Positions 47,614 to 56,386 of a stretch of DNA of 64,000 nucleotides are shown here, in pieces; within the stretch, counting starts at the first letter, position 1, and each line of letters starts with the position of its first letter. The position numbers and the translations under genes are program-made. The stretch covers positions 1-64,000 of the forward strand of contig JAURIJ010000011.1 of assembly GCA_030832825.1 (NCBI GenBank), given 5' to 3'. Under the pieces are notes generated by a model. It saw nothing but the letters and a program-made list of their open reading frames with translations, was not told the origin of the DNA and searched no databases. Source of the DNA: Gammaproteobacteria bacterium (GTDB taxonomy: Bacteria > Pseudomonadota > Gammaproteobacteria > Pseudomonadales > Pseudohongiellaceae).

Positions 47614-48882
47614 ATGTTTCGCATGCCCCTCCCCGCCCTGCGGCACCTTGCACTGGCCACCAGCCTCGCGCTGGGCAGCCTGTTCAGCCCCCTGACCCTG
47701 GCGCAGGAGCCCATCCGCATCGCCTTCATCGACCCCCAATCGGGCAGCTTCGCCGCCACCGGCAACAGCGCCTACCAGGTGCTCACCTTCGCGGCGGAGC
47801 ATTACTACAACAGCCGGGGCGGCGTGCTGGGCGGTCGCCGACTGGAGGTGGTGGCGCTGGACAACAAGGCCGCCGTGGCCGATTCCCAGCTGCAGCTGCG
47901 TCGTGCCATCAGCGAGGGCATGCAATTCGTGATCTCCGGTCAGAGCTCGGCCGTGGCCAGTGCGCTCAGTACCGGCATCGAGCGCCACAACGAGCGCAAC
48001 CCCGAGGCACGCGTGCTGCTTCTCAACTATGCCGCCGTGGACCCGGTGCTGACCGAGGACGCCTGCAGCTTCTGGCACTTCCGCTTCGACGCCCATGCCG
48101 ACATGAAGATGGCGGTGATGGCCGATCACATCGCGGCCAACCCGGCCATCACCCGGGTCTACGTGATCGGTCAGGACTACTCCTTCGGTCAGGCTGTGGG
48201 CGCCGCCGCCGCGCGTCTGCTGCCGGCCCGGCGCGCCGACCTGCAGCTGGTGGGCAACGAGCTGCACCCCATTGGTCAGGTAAAGGACTTCACGCCCTAC
48301 ATCAGCAAGATCGTGGCCTCGGGGGCCAATGCGGTGGTCACGGGCAACTGGGGCGCCGACATGGTGGCGCTGGCGCACGGCATCGCCGACGCCGGCCTCG
48401 ACCTGCCGGTCTACACCTTCTATGCGGCCTACGACGGCATCACCCGCACGCTTGGCGAGGCGGGCAGGAACCGCATCCACATGGTCCACAACGACCACGC
48501 CAACCCGTTCCCGAGCGACGAGCGCCGCGACTTCACCCGGGCCTTCGAGGCAGCCCACCCAGAGCTGAACGTGACCCAGCCGCGCCTGGTCAACACGCTG
48601 ATGATGCTGGTGCAGGCCATGGAAGCGGCGGGCAGCAGCGATCCGCTGCAGGTGGCGCTGGCGCTGGAGGACAGCCGCCTGACCACCATGACGGGCGAGC
48701 AGATCTGGATGCGCCCGCAGGACCATCAGCTGTTCGCGCCGCTGCATGTCTCGGTGCACACCGACGAGGGCATCGAGTTCGATCTGGATCGCTCGGGCTG
48801 GGGCCTGCGCACCGTCCACACCACGCCGCTGGAGGCCACGCTGACCCCGTCCAGCTGCCAGATGCAGCGCCCCGCGCCCTGA
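47614..48882 (+). CDS. Branched-chain amino acid-type ABC transporter substrate-binding protein
   Basis: 422 residues. Signal peptide ending LTLAQ, then the Leu/Ile/Val-binding-protein fold (IRIAFIDPQSGSFAATGNSA, FVISGQSSAVASAL, VYVIGQDYSFGQAVG, AVVTGNWGADMVALA). Binds the solute in the periplasm and delivers it to the permease below. Related proteins bind amino acids, amides, urea or aromatic acids, so the ligand is open. AAGGGAG lies 8 nt before the ATG. First gene of a five-gene operon. Gene order K-H-M-G-F is standard for this transporter class. Confidence 0.9.
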   Translation: MFRMPLPALRHLALATSLALGSLFSPLTLAQEPIRIAFIDPQSGSFAATGNSAYQVLTFAAEHYYNSRGGVLGGRRLEVVALDNKAAVADSQLQLRRAISEGMQFVISGQSSAVASALSTGIERHNERNPEARVLLLNYAAVDPVLTEDACSFWHFRFDAHADMKMAVMADHIAANPAITRVYVIGQDYSFGQAVGAAAARLLPARRADLQLVGNELHPIGQVKDFTPYISKIVASGANAVVTGNWGADMVALAHGIADAGLDLPVYTFYAAYDGITRTLGEAGRNRIHMVHNDHANPFPSDERRDFTRAFEAAHPELNVTQPRLVNTLMMLVQAMEAAGSSDPLQVALALEDSRLTTMTGEQIWMRPQDHQLFAPLHVSVHTDEGIEFDLDRSGWGLRTVHTTPLEATLTPSSCQMQRPAP

Positions 48883-48892
48883 GCCAGCGACC

Positions 48893-49843
48893 ATGGCCGA
48901 CGCCCTGCTCTTCGCGACGCTCAACGGACTCGTGACCGGCCTGTTGCTGTTCATGCTGGCCAGTGGCGTCACCCTGATCTTCAGCATGATGGGCGTGCTC
49001 AACTTCGCGCACGCCAGCTTCTACATGCTGGGGGCCTACTTCGCCTTCTCGCTCAGCCAGCACCTGGGCTTCTGGCCCGCCCTGCTGCTGGCGCCGCTGC
49101 TCACCGGCGTGCTCGGCGCGCTGGTCGAGCGCTACGGCCTGCGCCAGGTGCACCGCCACGGCGCGGTGGCCGAACTGGTGTTCACCTTCGGTCTGGCCTT
49201 TCTGATCGAGGAACTGGTGCAGCTGTTCTGGGGCCGCGCGACGCAGGACTTCCGTGTGCCCGCGCTGCTGGACTTCCCCCTGTTCACCCTGTTCGGCCAG
49301 GACTTCCCGGCCTGGCGCGCGTTCATGCTGCTGCTCTCGCTCGGTATCTTCGCGGGTCTGTACGCTGGGCTGACCCGCACGCGCTACGGCCTGATCCTGC
49401 GCGCGGCCATCACCCATCCGCAGACGGTGGCGAATCTCGGACACAACGTGCCGCGCATCTTCATGCTGGCCTTCGGCGTGGGGACCGCTCTGGCGGGGCT
49501 GGCCGGCGTGATCGCGGGGCCGGTGCTCGGCACCTGGCCCGGCATGGCCGCAAGCCTGGGCAGTCTGGTGTTCGTGATCGTGGTGATCGGCGGTCTGGGC
49601 TCGCTCACCGGCGCCTTCGTGGCTGCCCTGCTGATCGGTCTGCTGCAGTCCTGGGCCATCGCCTCGTCCGTGGGCATGGCCGATGTGCTGGCCCTGCTGG
49701 GCGTGAGCTTTCCGCCCGACCACCCGCTGCGCGATCTCTGGCGCCTGACGCTGCCCCAGGTGGCGCCGCTGCTGCCCTATGTGCTGCTGGTGCTGATGCT
49801 GCTCCTGCGCCCCGCCGGCCTGGCCGGCAATCGGGAGGACTGA
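48893..49843 (+). CDS. ABC transporter permease, LivH type
   Basis: 316 residues, eight or nine helices. LivH hallmark residues are visible: GLLLFMLASGVTLIFSMMGV, LNFAHASFYMLGAY, and the ATPase-contacting loop GLILRAAITHPQTVANLGHN. It forms half of the membrane pore with the LivM-type protein. Follows the binding protein after 11 bp. Confidence 0.92.
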   Translation: MADALLFATLNGLVTGLLLFMLASGVTLIFSMMGVLNFAHASFYMLGAYFAFSLSQHLGFWPALLLAPLLTGVLGALVERYGLRQVHRHGAVAELVFTFGLAFLIEELVQLFWGRATQDFRVPALLDFPLFTLFGQDFPAWRAFMLLLSLGIFAGLYAGLTRTRYGLILRAAITHPQTVANLGHNVPRIFMLAFGVGTALAGLAGVIAGPVLGTWPGMAASLGSLVFVIVVIGGLGSLTGAFVAALLIGLLQSWAIASSVGMADVLALLGVSFPPDHPLRDLWRLTLPQVAPLLPYVLLVLMLLLRPAGLAGNRED

Positions 49844-49845
49844 GC

Positions 49846-51072
49846 ATGGGCAGTCGCAAGGCCTGGGCCGCGGCGGCGGCGTTGCTGGGGGCGTTGCCCC
49901 TGCTGTTCGACTCGGTGCTGAGCGTGGGCATTCTCAACCAGATGCTCATCGCGGTGCTGTTCGCCCTGAGCTACAACACCCTGCTCGGCCAAGGCGGCCT
50001 GCTCTCGTTCGGCCATGCGGTGTATTTCGGGCTGGGCGGCTATGTCGCGGCGCATGCCCTGCGTCTGACCGAACTGGGCAGTATCGGCATGCCCCTGGTG
50101 CTGCTGCCGCTGGCGGGCGCGGCGGGAGGGCTGCTGGCAGCGCTGCTGCTGGGCAGCGTCTCGACGCGACGCGGCGGCACGGCCTTCACCATGATCTCGC
50201 TGGGGCTGGGCGAACTGCTGGCAGCGGCCGCCCTGATCCTGGTGGCCTTCTTCGGGGGCGAGGCCGGCATCAGCGGGGACCGCACTGCCGGCCCGGCACT
50301 GCTTGGCGTGAACTTCGCGCGGGAGACGCAGGTGTACTACCACGCCGCCGTCTGGGTGTTCCTCGGCGCGCTCTGCCTGGCGGCGTTCCGGCAGACCCCG
50401 GCGGGCCGTCTCGCGATGGCGGTGCGCGACAATCCGCTGCGCGCGCAGTGCCTGGGTTACAGCGCCGCACGAGTGCGCCTGCTGTGCTTCCTCGTGGCCG
50501 GCACCTTCGCGGGGCTGGCCGGAGCACTGTTCGCCATCCACAACGAGATCATCACCTCCCAGGCCCTGGGCACCGCGAATGCCGGCCAAGTGCTGCTGAT
50601 GTGCTTTCTGGGCGGCACGGGATATTTCCTGGGGCCGGTGCTCGGCGCCGTGCTGCTGACCCTGTGCTCGGCGCTGCTCAGCGACTACACCACGCTCTCG
50701 ACACTCTATCTGGGCCTGCTGTTCGTGGGCTGCGTGATGTTCCTGCCCGAGGGGCTGGGCGGTCTGCTGGTGCAGCTGCACGCGCGCTGGCGGCACGGGA
50801 GGCTCGGGTCGCTCGCCCGCCCGCTCGCGCGCTGCGCGCTGCCGACCGCCGCCCTGCTGCTGAGTGGGGTGCTGCTGCTGGAACTGGCCGCCCGCGAAGG
50901 CGAGGTGCTGCACGTGGCGGGGCTGGCCCTGCAGGCTGCAAACGTGTGGAGTTGGCTCGGCCTGGCAGGGTTCGGCGCCGTGGCGAGTCTGCTGCTGCGC
51001 CGCGAGCTGCCGGCGCTGCAGGCAGCCTGGCAGCAGACTGGCGCCGCGCACATCAGTCAGGGGCGCCCATGA
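49846..51072 (+). CDS. ABC transporter permease, LivM type, with C-terminal extension
   Basis: 408 residues. The first 310 or so are the LivM fold (NTLLGQGGLLSFGHAVYFGL and LAMAVRDNPLRAQCLGY as the coupling loop). The last 90 residues form an extra segment with two hydrophobic stretches (ALPTAALLLSGVLLLELAAR and WSWLGLAGFGAVASLLL) beyond the usual end. The stop overlaps the LivG-type start (ATGA). The extension probably reflects a lineage-specific variant; no function can be given. Confidence 0.9.
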   Translation: MGSRKAWAAAAALLGALPLLFDSVLSVGILNQMLIAVLFALSYNTLLGQGGLLSFGHAVYFGLGGYVAAHALRLTELGSIGMPLVLLPLAGAAGGLLAALLLGSVSTRRGGTAFTMISLGLGELLAAAALILVAFFGGEAGISGDRTAGPALLGVNFARETQVYYHAAVWVFLGALCLAAFRQTPAGRLAMAVRDNPLRAQCLGYSAARVRLLCFLVAGTFAGLAGALFAIHNEIITSQALGTANAGQVLLMCFLGGTGYFLGPVLGAVLLTLCSALLSDYTTLSTLYLGLLFVGCVMFLPEGLGGLLVQLHARWRHGRLGSLARPLARCALPTAALLLSGVLLLELAAREGEVLHVAGLALQAANVWSWLGLAGFGAVASLLLRRELPALQAAWQQTGAAHISQGRP

Positions 51073-51830
51073 GCCTGCTGCGTCTGGAGCAAGTGAGCAA
51101 GCAGTTCGGCCGCACCCGGGTGCTGCACGCGGTGGACCTGGCAATCGAGCCCGGCGAATGCCACGCCATCATCGGCCCGAACGGCGCCGGCAAGTCCACC
51201 CTGTTCCATCTGATCAGCGGCCTGCTGAGGCCCGACAGCGGCCAGATCGCATTCGAGGGCAAGCCCATCCACGGCCTGCCGAGCGAGCAGATCGCCCGCC
51301 GCGGCATCGCCCGCAGCTTCCAGATCAGCCAGCTGTTCACTCGGCTGAGCGTCTTCGAGAACCTGCGCTGCGCCCTGCTCTGGCCCATGGGCTATGGCTG
51401 TTCCCTGCGCCATCTGCTGGGGCGCGAGAAGGCGCTGAACGCACGGGCCGACGCCCTGCTGGATGAGCTGGGTCTGCAGGCGCTGCGCGACGTGCCGGCC
51501 GGCGAGCTGGCCTATGCGGCGCAACGTGCCCTGGAGCTGGGCCTGGCGATTGCCGGAGACGCACGCCTGATCCTGCTCGATGAACCCGTGGCCGGCATGA
51601 GTCACAGCGAGGCGGCTCAGGCCCTGGCGCTGATCCGCCGCGTGACGGCCGAGCGCACCCTGCTGCTGGTTGAACACGACATGAGCGTGGTGTTCGAGCT
51701 GGCCGACCGCATCACGGTGCTGGCCCGGGGCGAGGTGATCGCCACCGACACGCCGGCGCGCATCCGCACCAATGCACGAGTGCAGGAGGTGTATCTGGGG
51801 ACGGGAGCAGGAGGGCAAAGCGATGCTTGA
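51069..51830 (+). CDS. ABC transporter ATP-binding protein, LivG type, with degenerate signature motif
   Basis: 253 residues. Walker A GPNGAGKST (36-44), Walker B LILLDEP (167-173) and the switch His in LLLVEHDMSVV are intact. The ABC signature, usually L-S/A-Y/H-G-x-Q, reads LAYAAQ at 147-152, so the key Gly is Ala. In the dimer this signature faces the Walker A of the LivF-type subunit, which is itself altered (Lys to Arg). The ATG at 51069 has AGGGGC upstream; the longer open frame from 50448 lies inside the livM-type gene. Confidence 0.92.
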   Translation: MSLLRLEQVSKQFGRTRVLHAVDLAIEPGECHAIIGPNGAGKSTLFHLISGLLRPDSGQIAFEGKPIHGLPSEQIARRGIARSFQISQLFTRLSVFENLRCALLWPMGYGCSLRHLLGREKALNARADALLDELGLQALRDVPAGELAYAAQRALELGLAIAGDARLILLDEPVAGMSHSEAAQALALIRRVTAERTLLLVEHDMSVVFELADRITVLARGEVIATDTPARIRTNARVQEVYLGTGAGGQSDA

Positions 51831-52518
51831 GGTGGAAAATCTGCAGGCCTGGTACGGCCAGAGTCACGTGCTGCAGGGCGTCAGCCTGCGGGTGGGCGAG
51901 GGCGAGATCGTCGCCCTGCTCGGCCGCAATGGCGTCGGGCGTTCCACCACCGTGCGCGCGCTGATGGGCGAGCTGCGGACCACGGGTGAGGCGCGCTGGC
52001 AGGGGCACTCCCTGGTGGGGCTGCCGAGTCATGCCATCGCCCGCCTGGGTGTCGGCTGCGTGCCCGAGCAGCGCGACATCTTCCCGGGACTCAGCGTCAT
52101 GCAGAACCTGCAATTGGGCCTCAAGCCGGGACAGACGCTGGCGCCGGGGCAGCTGGAAGCGCTGTTCGCACTTTTCCCCGCGCTCGCGGCACGCCTGAAT
52201 GTGGCCGGCGGCGCCCTGAGCGGCGGCGAGCAGCAGATGCTGTGCATCGCCCGCACGCTCATGGGGGCCCCGCGCCTGCTGCTGGTGGACGAGCCCACGG
52301 AAGGGCTGGCCCCGCGCCTGGCCGCGCAGGTGGCGCAGAGCCTGCAGCAGATCGCCGCCGGCGGCGTCGGCATCCTGCTGGTGGAACAGAAGCTCGACAT
52401 CGCGCTGCGCATCGCCGCACGGGTGTACGTCATGGGCCGCGGCCGGATCGTGTTCGAGGGCACGCCGGACGCACTGCAGCAGGCCGAGGCGGTGCGACGG
52501 GAGTGGATGGAGGTTTGA
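51823..52518 (+). CDS. ABC transporter ATP-binding protein, LivF type, with Walker A Lys-to-Arg change
   Basis: 231 residues. LivF-like: LEVENLQAWYGQSHVLQGVS, signature LSGGEQQMLCIARTL and Walker B LLLVDEPTEGLAP are normal. The Walker A reads GRNGVGRSTT with R40 (CGT at 51940-51942) in place of the invariant Lys. Start ATG at 51823 overlaps the LivG-type gene by 8 bp and has GGAGGGC upstream. With the LivG signature change, one of the two ATP sites is predicted to be degenerate, while the other is made of two intact halves. Confidence 0.92.
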   Translation: MLEVENLQAWYGQSHVLQGVSLRVGEGEIVALLGRNGVGRSTTVRALMGELRTTGEARWQGHSLVGLPSHAIARLGVGCVPEQRDIFPGLSVMQNLQLGLKPGQTLAPGQLEALFALFPALAARLNVAGGALSGGEQQMLCIARTLMGAPRLLLVDEPTEGLAPRLAAQVAQSLQQIAAGGVGILLVEQKLDIALRIAARVYVMGRGRIVFEGTPDALQQAEAVRREWMEV

Positions 52519-52549
52519 GTATCGGTTCTCGCCAGGTCTTGCAGACCGC

Positions 52550-53344
52550 TCACTGAGGCGGAATTTTCTGCAGATAGTAACGATCAAACCAGCGTGGCAC
52601 CTGGTCCGGGGAGATTGGATCCCAGACCTTGCGGCCCTGCTCGCGTCTGAAATGCGCAAACGGCTCGAAACGGTTGGTTTCACCCGTTCTTGAATTGTCG
52701 AAGAAATAGGCCTGCCACGCGCATTCCGCGGCGTCGTACAACAAGTCCATCGCTCTCTCGTACCGCGCTCTCACGGTGTCATCGGGAACATCGTGTCCTC
52801 CCTGTCGCACTCGCACTTCCTTGATTCTGGCGATGTTGATCTCCGGACTCTCGGTAGCGACGTAGTACAGATAGATCCGATAACCCAAGGCTTTGGCGCG
52901 ATGCAGCAGCGCGAGTTTGGAAGGGTGGGAGAACACGGTTTCGATGGAGAGTTTCCGGCCGTCCTGCAAGAGTCGATCGCGCAGCAGAGTTGCCAGCAAT
53001 TGCGCGAGATGTTCGCGGCGCTCTGGCCTCTGCAGGATCACATCGCCGTTGTCGCGCGTACTGAAACAGGACAGGAATTCCTGCAGGGGAAAGCGCTCGC
53101 CAATCAGTCCCGTGCCGAGTGCGGACTCGACGAATTGCGCTCGCGTAACCCCTTGCAGGGCGAAATCGTCGAAATGAAAACAGTCATGGCGCAAGGACTC
53201 GGCAATGTCATCGGCATTCACGTAAATGCCGAAGTCGATCGGGCGATCACGGACAGTCCTCTTGCGAATGGCGTCGATCATCGTCGTCTTGCCCGAGCCA
53301 TTCGGCCCGGCAAAGACTCGCAGCCGGCGCTGCTCCTCACTCAT
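52550..53344 (-). CDS. Zeta-toxin-like P-loop kinase
   Basis: 264 residues. Starts with FAGPNGSGKTTMIDAI (Walker A at about 13-21) and NADDIAESLR, as in zeta/PezT-like and related AAA kinases; the His-rich HDCFHFDDF and SIETVFSHPSKLALLHRAKA follow (Glu/Thr in the lid region). Zeta toxins phosphorylate UDP-N-acetylglucosamine, but the substrate of this longer group is not established. It overlaps a small upstream gene by 8 bp, which looks like its antitoxin. No transporter role is suggested even though it follows the ABC operon tail to tail. Confidence 0.85.
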   Translation of the reverse strand: MSEEQRRLRVFAGPNGSGKTTMIDAIRKRTVRDRPIDFGIYVNADDIAESLRHDCFHFDDFALQGVTRAQFVESALGTGLIGERFPLQEFLSCFSTRDNGDVILQRPERREHLAQLLATLLRDRLLQDGRKLSIETVFSHPSKLALLHRAKALGYRIYLYYVATESPEINIARIKEVRVRQGGHDVPDDTVRARYERAMDLLYDAAECAWQAYFFDNSRTGETNRFEPFAHFRREQGRKVWDPISPDQVPRWFDRYYLQKIPPQ

Positions 53345-53576
53345 ACAGACTGGCCAACCGTTGGGTCAGCGCCGCATTCGGGGCCTTGGGCGGCAACTGC
53401 TTGAGCTTCGTGCAAGTCCCATCCTTGTAGCGCCTGACCACCCAGCCATCTTCCACCTCGAGAACCGATCCTGCCGTATCCATGGCATTGCGGGAAGCTT
53501 GCTTGAAGCCCTTGTCTATCGCGCGCATGGTGATCGCCTTGGTGAGATAGGGAGACTTTTTCGACGCTTTCTTCAT
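53337..53576 (-). CDS. Small putative antitoxin of the zeta-like kinase
   Basis: 79 residues, basic at the start (MKKASKKSPYLTKAI) and with a compact middle block, SVLEVEDGWVVRRYKDGTC. I have seen this kind of protein immediately upstream of zeta-like AAA ATPases, but no mechanism is known to me. The ATG at 53576 is preceded by GGGGA; the open frame to 53651 is not needed. Overlap with the kinase gene argues for co-translation. Naming it an antitoxin is inference from position. Confidence 0.7.
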   Translation of the reverse strand: MKKASKKSPYLTKAITMRAIDKGFKQASRNAMDTAGSVLEVEDGWVVRRYKDGTCTKLKQLPPKAPNAALTQRLASLYE

Positions 53577-53741
53577 TTTTGCAATCCCCACTGATTGGCG
53601 TGACGTGTATCTGATCACTGCTGGCCGCAGCGTTGTCTCAGAGAATAGCACAGGGCCCTGGCGGCGGCTTTCTTGCTTGGTTTGCTCTTTCCTCTCAGGT
53701 TACAGTACCCCCCGCATTCCCAGCCGGAGTTCTCCCCGACC

Positions 53742-54809
53742 ATGTCCCCCCGCTTCCGCCACCGCCTTGCCCGTCGCCTGCGTCAGAGCGCCCTGCTGTG
53801 GCTGGCCCTGCTGGCCGGCATGCCGGCTCTCGCCTGGGACGCCACCGGTCATCGCCTCAGCGCCTACGTGGTGTGGGAGTCCCTCTCCCTGGAGCGGCGC
53901 GCCGAACTGATCAGCCTGCTGGAGGCGCATCCGCGCTACCAGCAGGACTTCGTGGAGCAGATGCCGCTGACCGTCCTGGTGGGCAGCGAGGAAGAGAAAC
54001 TGCGCTGGACACTCGGCCAGGCGGCCGTGTGGCCCGATCTGGTGCGCGGGCTGGACGAGGAAGAGCGCATCCGGCACGACCGCCCGCAATGGCATTACAT
54101 CGACGGGGCCTGGCTGCGCGGGGCGGGCCTGCAGGGCAACCTCTATGTCGGGGTGGACCCGCACCCGGACATCGCCGGCGGACGCGCCGACGCCAGCACC
54201 GACGAGCGCGACGTCGACAATGTGCTGCTCGCGCTCGACTACAACCTCGCCCGCTTCAATGATGCCTCCCTGCCGGAAGCAGCGCGCGCCGTGGCCCTGT
54301 GCTGGCTGCTGCATCTGGCCGGCGACATCCACCAGCCCCTGCATTCCGGCGCGCTGATCTCGCACAGCCTCTTCCCCAACGGGGATCGCGGCGGCAACGG
54401 CATTCCCACGCGCAACGGCAATCTGCACTCGGAATGGGACGAAGCCCTGCGCAACCAGGCCTTCGAGGACACCCTGCGGCGCATGGTGGTCACCGCCGAC
54501 CAGGCCGATCTGCACAGCCTGTCGCTGGACACCGATGTCTGGCTGCAGGAGAGCCGCCGCCTGCTGCTCGACTTTGTCTACCCGGACGAGATCAAGGCCG
54601 CCGTGCTGCGCGCCGAACGTCTGGAGACGCGCATGGAAGGCATCGTGATCGACGCCGACTACCAGAGCCGCATGCAGGCGATCTCGGAGGATCGTGTCAC
54701 GCTGGCGGCCATGCGCCTGATCATGCTGCTGGGCGGCCCGGACGAGCAGCCCTTCGCGCCGCTCAATGAAGTGCAGCCGCCGGAATTCACGCCGCTGCCG
54801 GCGCAGTGA
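53742..54809 (+). CDS. S1/P1-type secreted nuclease
   Basis: 355 residues. After the signal peptide (ALLWLALLAGMPALA) the mature chain starts with Trp (WDATGHR), whose amino group and side chain are typical for S1/P1 zinc nucleases. Further zinc ligands are in HRLSAYVVW, HYIDGAW, HLAGDIHQPLH and the NGNLHSEWDE block. These enzymes cut single-stranded nucleic acids, or act as phospholipase C-like hydrolases in related groups, in the periplasm or outside. Start at 53742; the frame reaches 53673 but without signal-like sequence. Followed by repeat R1. Confidence 0.9.
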   Translation: MSPRFRHRLARRLRQSALLWLALLAGMPALAWDATGHRLSAYVVWESLSLERRAELISLLEAHPRYQQDFVEQMPLTVLVGSEEEKLRWTLGQAAVWPDLVRGLDEEERIRHDRPQWHYIDGAWLRGAGLQGNLYVGVDPHPDIAGGRADASTDERDVDNVLLALDYNLARFNDASLPEAARAVALCWLLHLAGDIHQPLHSGALISHSLFPNGDRGGNGIPTRNGNLHSEWDEALRNQAFEDTLRRMVVTADQADLHSLSLDTDVWLQESRRLLLDFVYPDEIKAAVLRAERLETRMEGIVIDADYQSRMQAISEDRVTLAAMRLIMLLGGPDEQPFAPLNEVQPPEFTPLPAQ

Positions 54810-54868
54810 ACTCCTGGCGCGGTCAGGACGTAATGCGCTGGAGTGATTCGTGAGGCGCAGCAGTTCGG

Positions 54869-55004
54869 GGCGAGGTTTGCAGACCGTGAGCCGCCTGGCC
54901 GGAAAACGCTCCTTCATTTCCGGCACTCCCGCCATCCATGGCGGTCGGATGGCGGCGAGTCGAGCCGCCAGGGATGGCTTCACGGCGTGTCTGCAAACCT
55001 CGCC
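54869..55004. repeat. Palindromic repeat R1, S1/P1 to COX15 intergenic region
   Basis: Perfect 16-bp arms (54869-54884 and 54989-55004, GGCGAGGTTTGCAGAC and its complement) enclose a core that, on the minus strand, begins GACACGCCGTGAAGCCATCC. The core is related to R2 and R3 but has a longer loop. Outside the perfect arms, complementarity continues imperfectly for about 20-30 bp. Confidence 0.85.
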
Positions 55005-55115
55005 ACGAGCTGATGTGCCACGCGTCGCTGCAGCCTGCCCGGTTGTGGTGCAGGCGCGTCTTGCCTGACAATACAGACTGTTTTTCGTCCAGCCCAACAT
55101 GAGTTCGCCAACACC

Positions 55116-56144
55116 ATGACTATCGCCACCGCGTCACCCTCGTCACCCCTGCTGCAAGACACTCCTGCGCTGCACCGCTACCGCCGCATGGCCTGGATCA
55201 CCCTGGCCGCGGTGTACTTCCTGATCATGGTGGGCGCCAGCGTGCGCGCCTCGGGCGCCGGCATGGGCTGCCCCGACTGGCCGACCTGTTTCGGCAGCTG
55301 GATTCCACCGACGAGCGTCGAGCAGCTCCCGGCCAACTATCAGGAGATCTACGCCGACCTGGGCTATGCCGAGACCGAGTTCAACGTGGTGAAGACCTGG
55401 ACGGAATACCTGAACCGCCTCACCGGCGTGACCATCGGTTTCCTGATCCTGCTGACGGCCCTCTATTCCTGGTCCGTGCGCTCCCACGACCGCGCCATTC
55501 TCACGGCCTCGGTGGCTGCCTTCCTGATGACGGGCTTCCAGGGCTGGCTGGGTTCAAAGGTGGTGGCCTCCAATCTGCAGCCCGGCATGATCACCCTGCA
55601 CATGCTGATGGCACTGGCGATCGTGGGCACGCTGCTGTTCGCGCTGGCAAGGGCACGGCGCGGCATCATGATGGCGGAGTCCATCGCCCGCCTTGATCCG
55701 CGTTTCGAGAAATGGCTCTACATCGTGATGGCGCTGACAGTCGTGCAGGTCACCATGGGCACGCAGGTGCGGGAGATGGTGGACTACCTGAATCATCAGC
55801 AGGGGGCGGAGCGCTCGTCCTGGATCTCTGCGCTGCCATGGTTCTTCTACGTGCACCGCAGCTTTTCGGCGGTGGTGCTGTTCGCGAACCTGTGGCTGGG
55901 CTGGCTGCAGCTGCGCTCGCTGGGCTGGCAGCATTCGCTGACGCGGATGACGGCGGCGATGATCGGGGTGATCGTGCTGTCGGTGGTGACGGGGGCCACG
56001 CTGGGCCATCTGGGCATGCCGGCGTTCGTGCAGCCGTTGCATCTGGTGGGGGCGTCGTTGCTGTTCGGGCTCCAATTTCTGATCTGGATGAGCTACGGCC
56101 ATGCCCGCGCGGCGGCCTCGCAGGGCACGCTGGCGCGCGCCTGA
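55116..56144 (+). CDS. COX15/CtaA-family haem A synthase
   Basis: 342 residues with eight helices. It converts haem O to haem A for cytochrome oxidase at the inner membrane. Family marks: LIMVGASVRASGAGMGCPDWPTC, the EYLNRLTG His/Glu-bearing helix, QGWLGSKVVAS, HMLMALAIVG and FVQPLHLVGASLLFG, which supply haem-ligating His residues. Its neighbour upstream is the S1/P1 nuclease and downstream the convergent hslO; no other oxidase-biogenesis gene is next to it. The last 48 bp of the gene are repeated in inverted orientation at 56289-56336, forming a large palindrome around repeat R2. Confidence 0.92.
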   Translation: MTIATASPSSPLLQDTPALHRYRRMAWITLAAVYFLIMVGASVRASGAGMGCPDWPTCFGSWIPPTSVEQLPANYQEIYADLGYAETEFNVVKTWTEYLNRLTGVTIGFLILLTALYSWSVRSHDRAILTASVAAFLMTGFQGWLGSKVVASNLQPGMITLHMLMALAIVGTLLFALARARRGIMMAESIARLDPRFEKWLYIVMALTVVQVTMGTQVREMVDYLNHQQGAERSSWISALPWFFYVHRSFSAVVLFANLWLGWLQLRSLGWQHSLTRMTAAMIGVIVLSVVTGATLGHLGMPAFVQPLHLVGASLLFGLQFLIWMSYGHARAAASQGTLARA

Positions 56145-56336
56145 TTTCCTCTGGATTCCGGTTCAGGACCCGGGCTGACAGTTCGGGACACGCCGTGAAT
56201 CCTTCCCTGGAGGCTCGGTGGCCGCCGTCCTGGCGGCCAACGGTCCCTAACTGTCAGCCCGGCCCCTGAACCTCACTTCCGCGCCGCGTCAGGCTCGCCC
56301 CAGCGTGCCCTGCGAGGCTGCTGCGTGGGCCTGGCC
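56097..56336. repeat. Palindrome around repeat R2, incorporating the COX15 3' end
   Basis: The inner element R2 has 22-bp arms (56162-56183 and 56249-56270, two mismatches) and a core on the plus strand starting GGACACGCCGTGAATCC. Outside it, 56289-56336 is an inverted copy of the final 48 bp of the COX15-type gene (56097-56144, 42 of 48 identical by eye, stop codon included). Confidence 0.85.
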
Positions 56337-56386
56337 GTCGCGGGGAGCGGGCCGAGCGTTCCCCCTTGGCTCCCTGCCCGCTGCTT

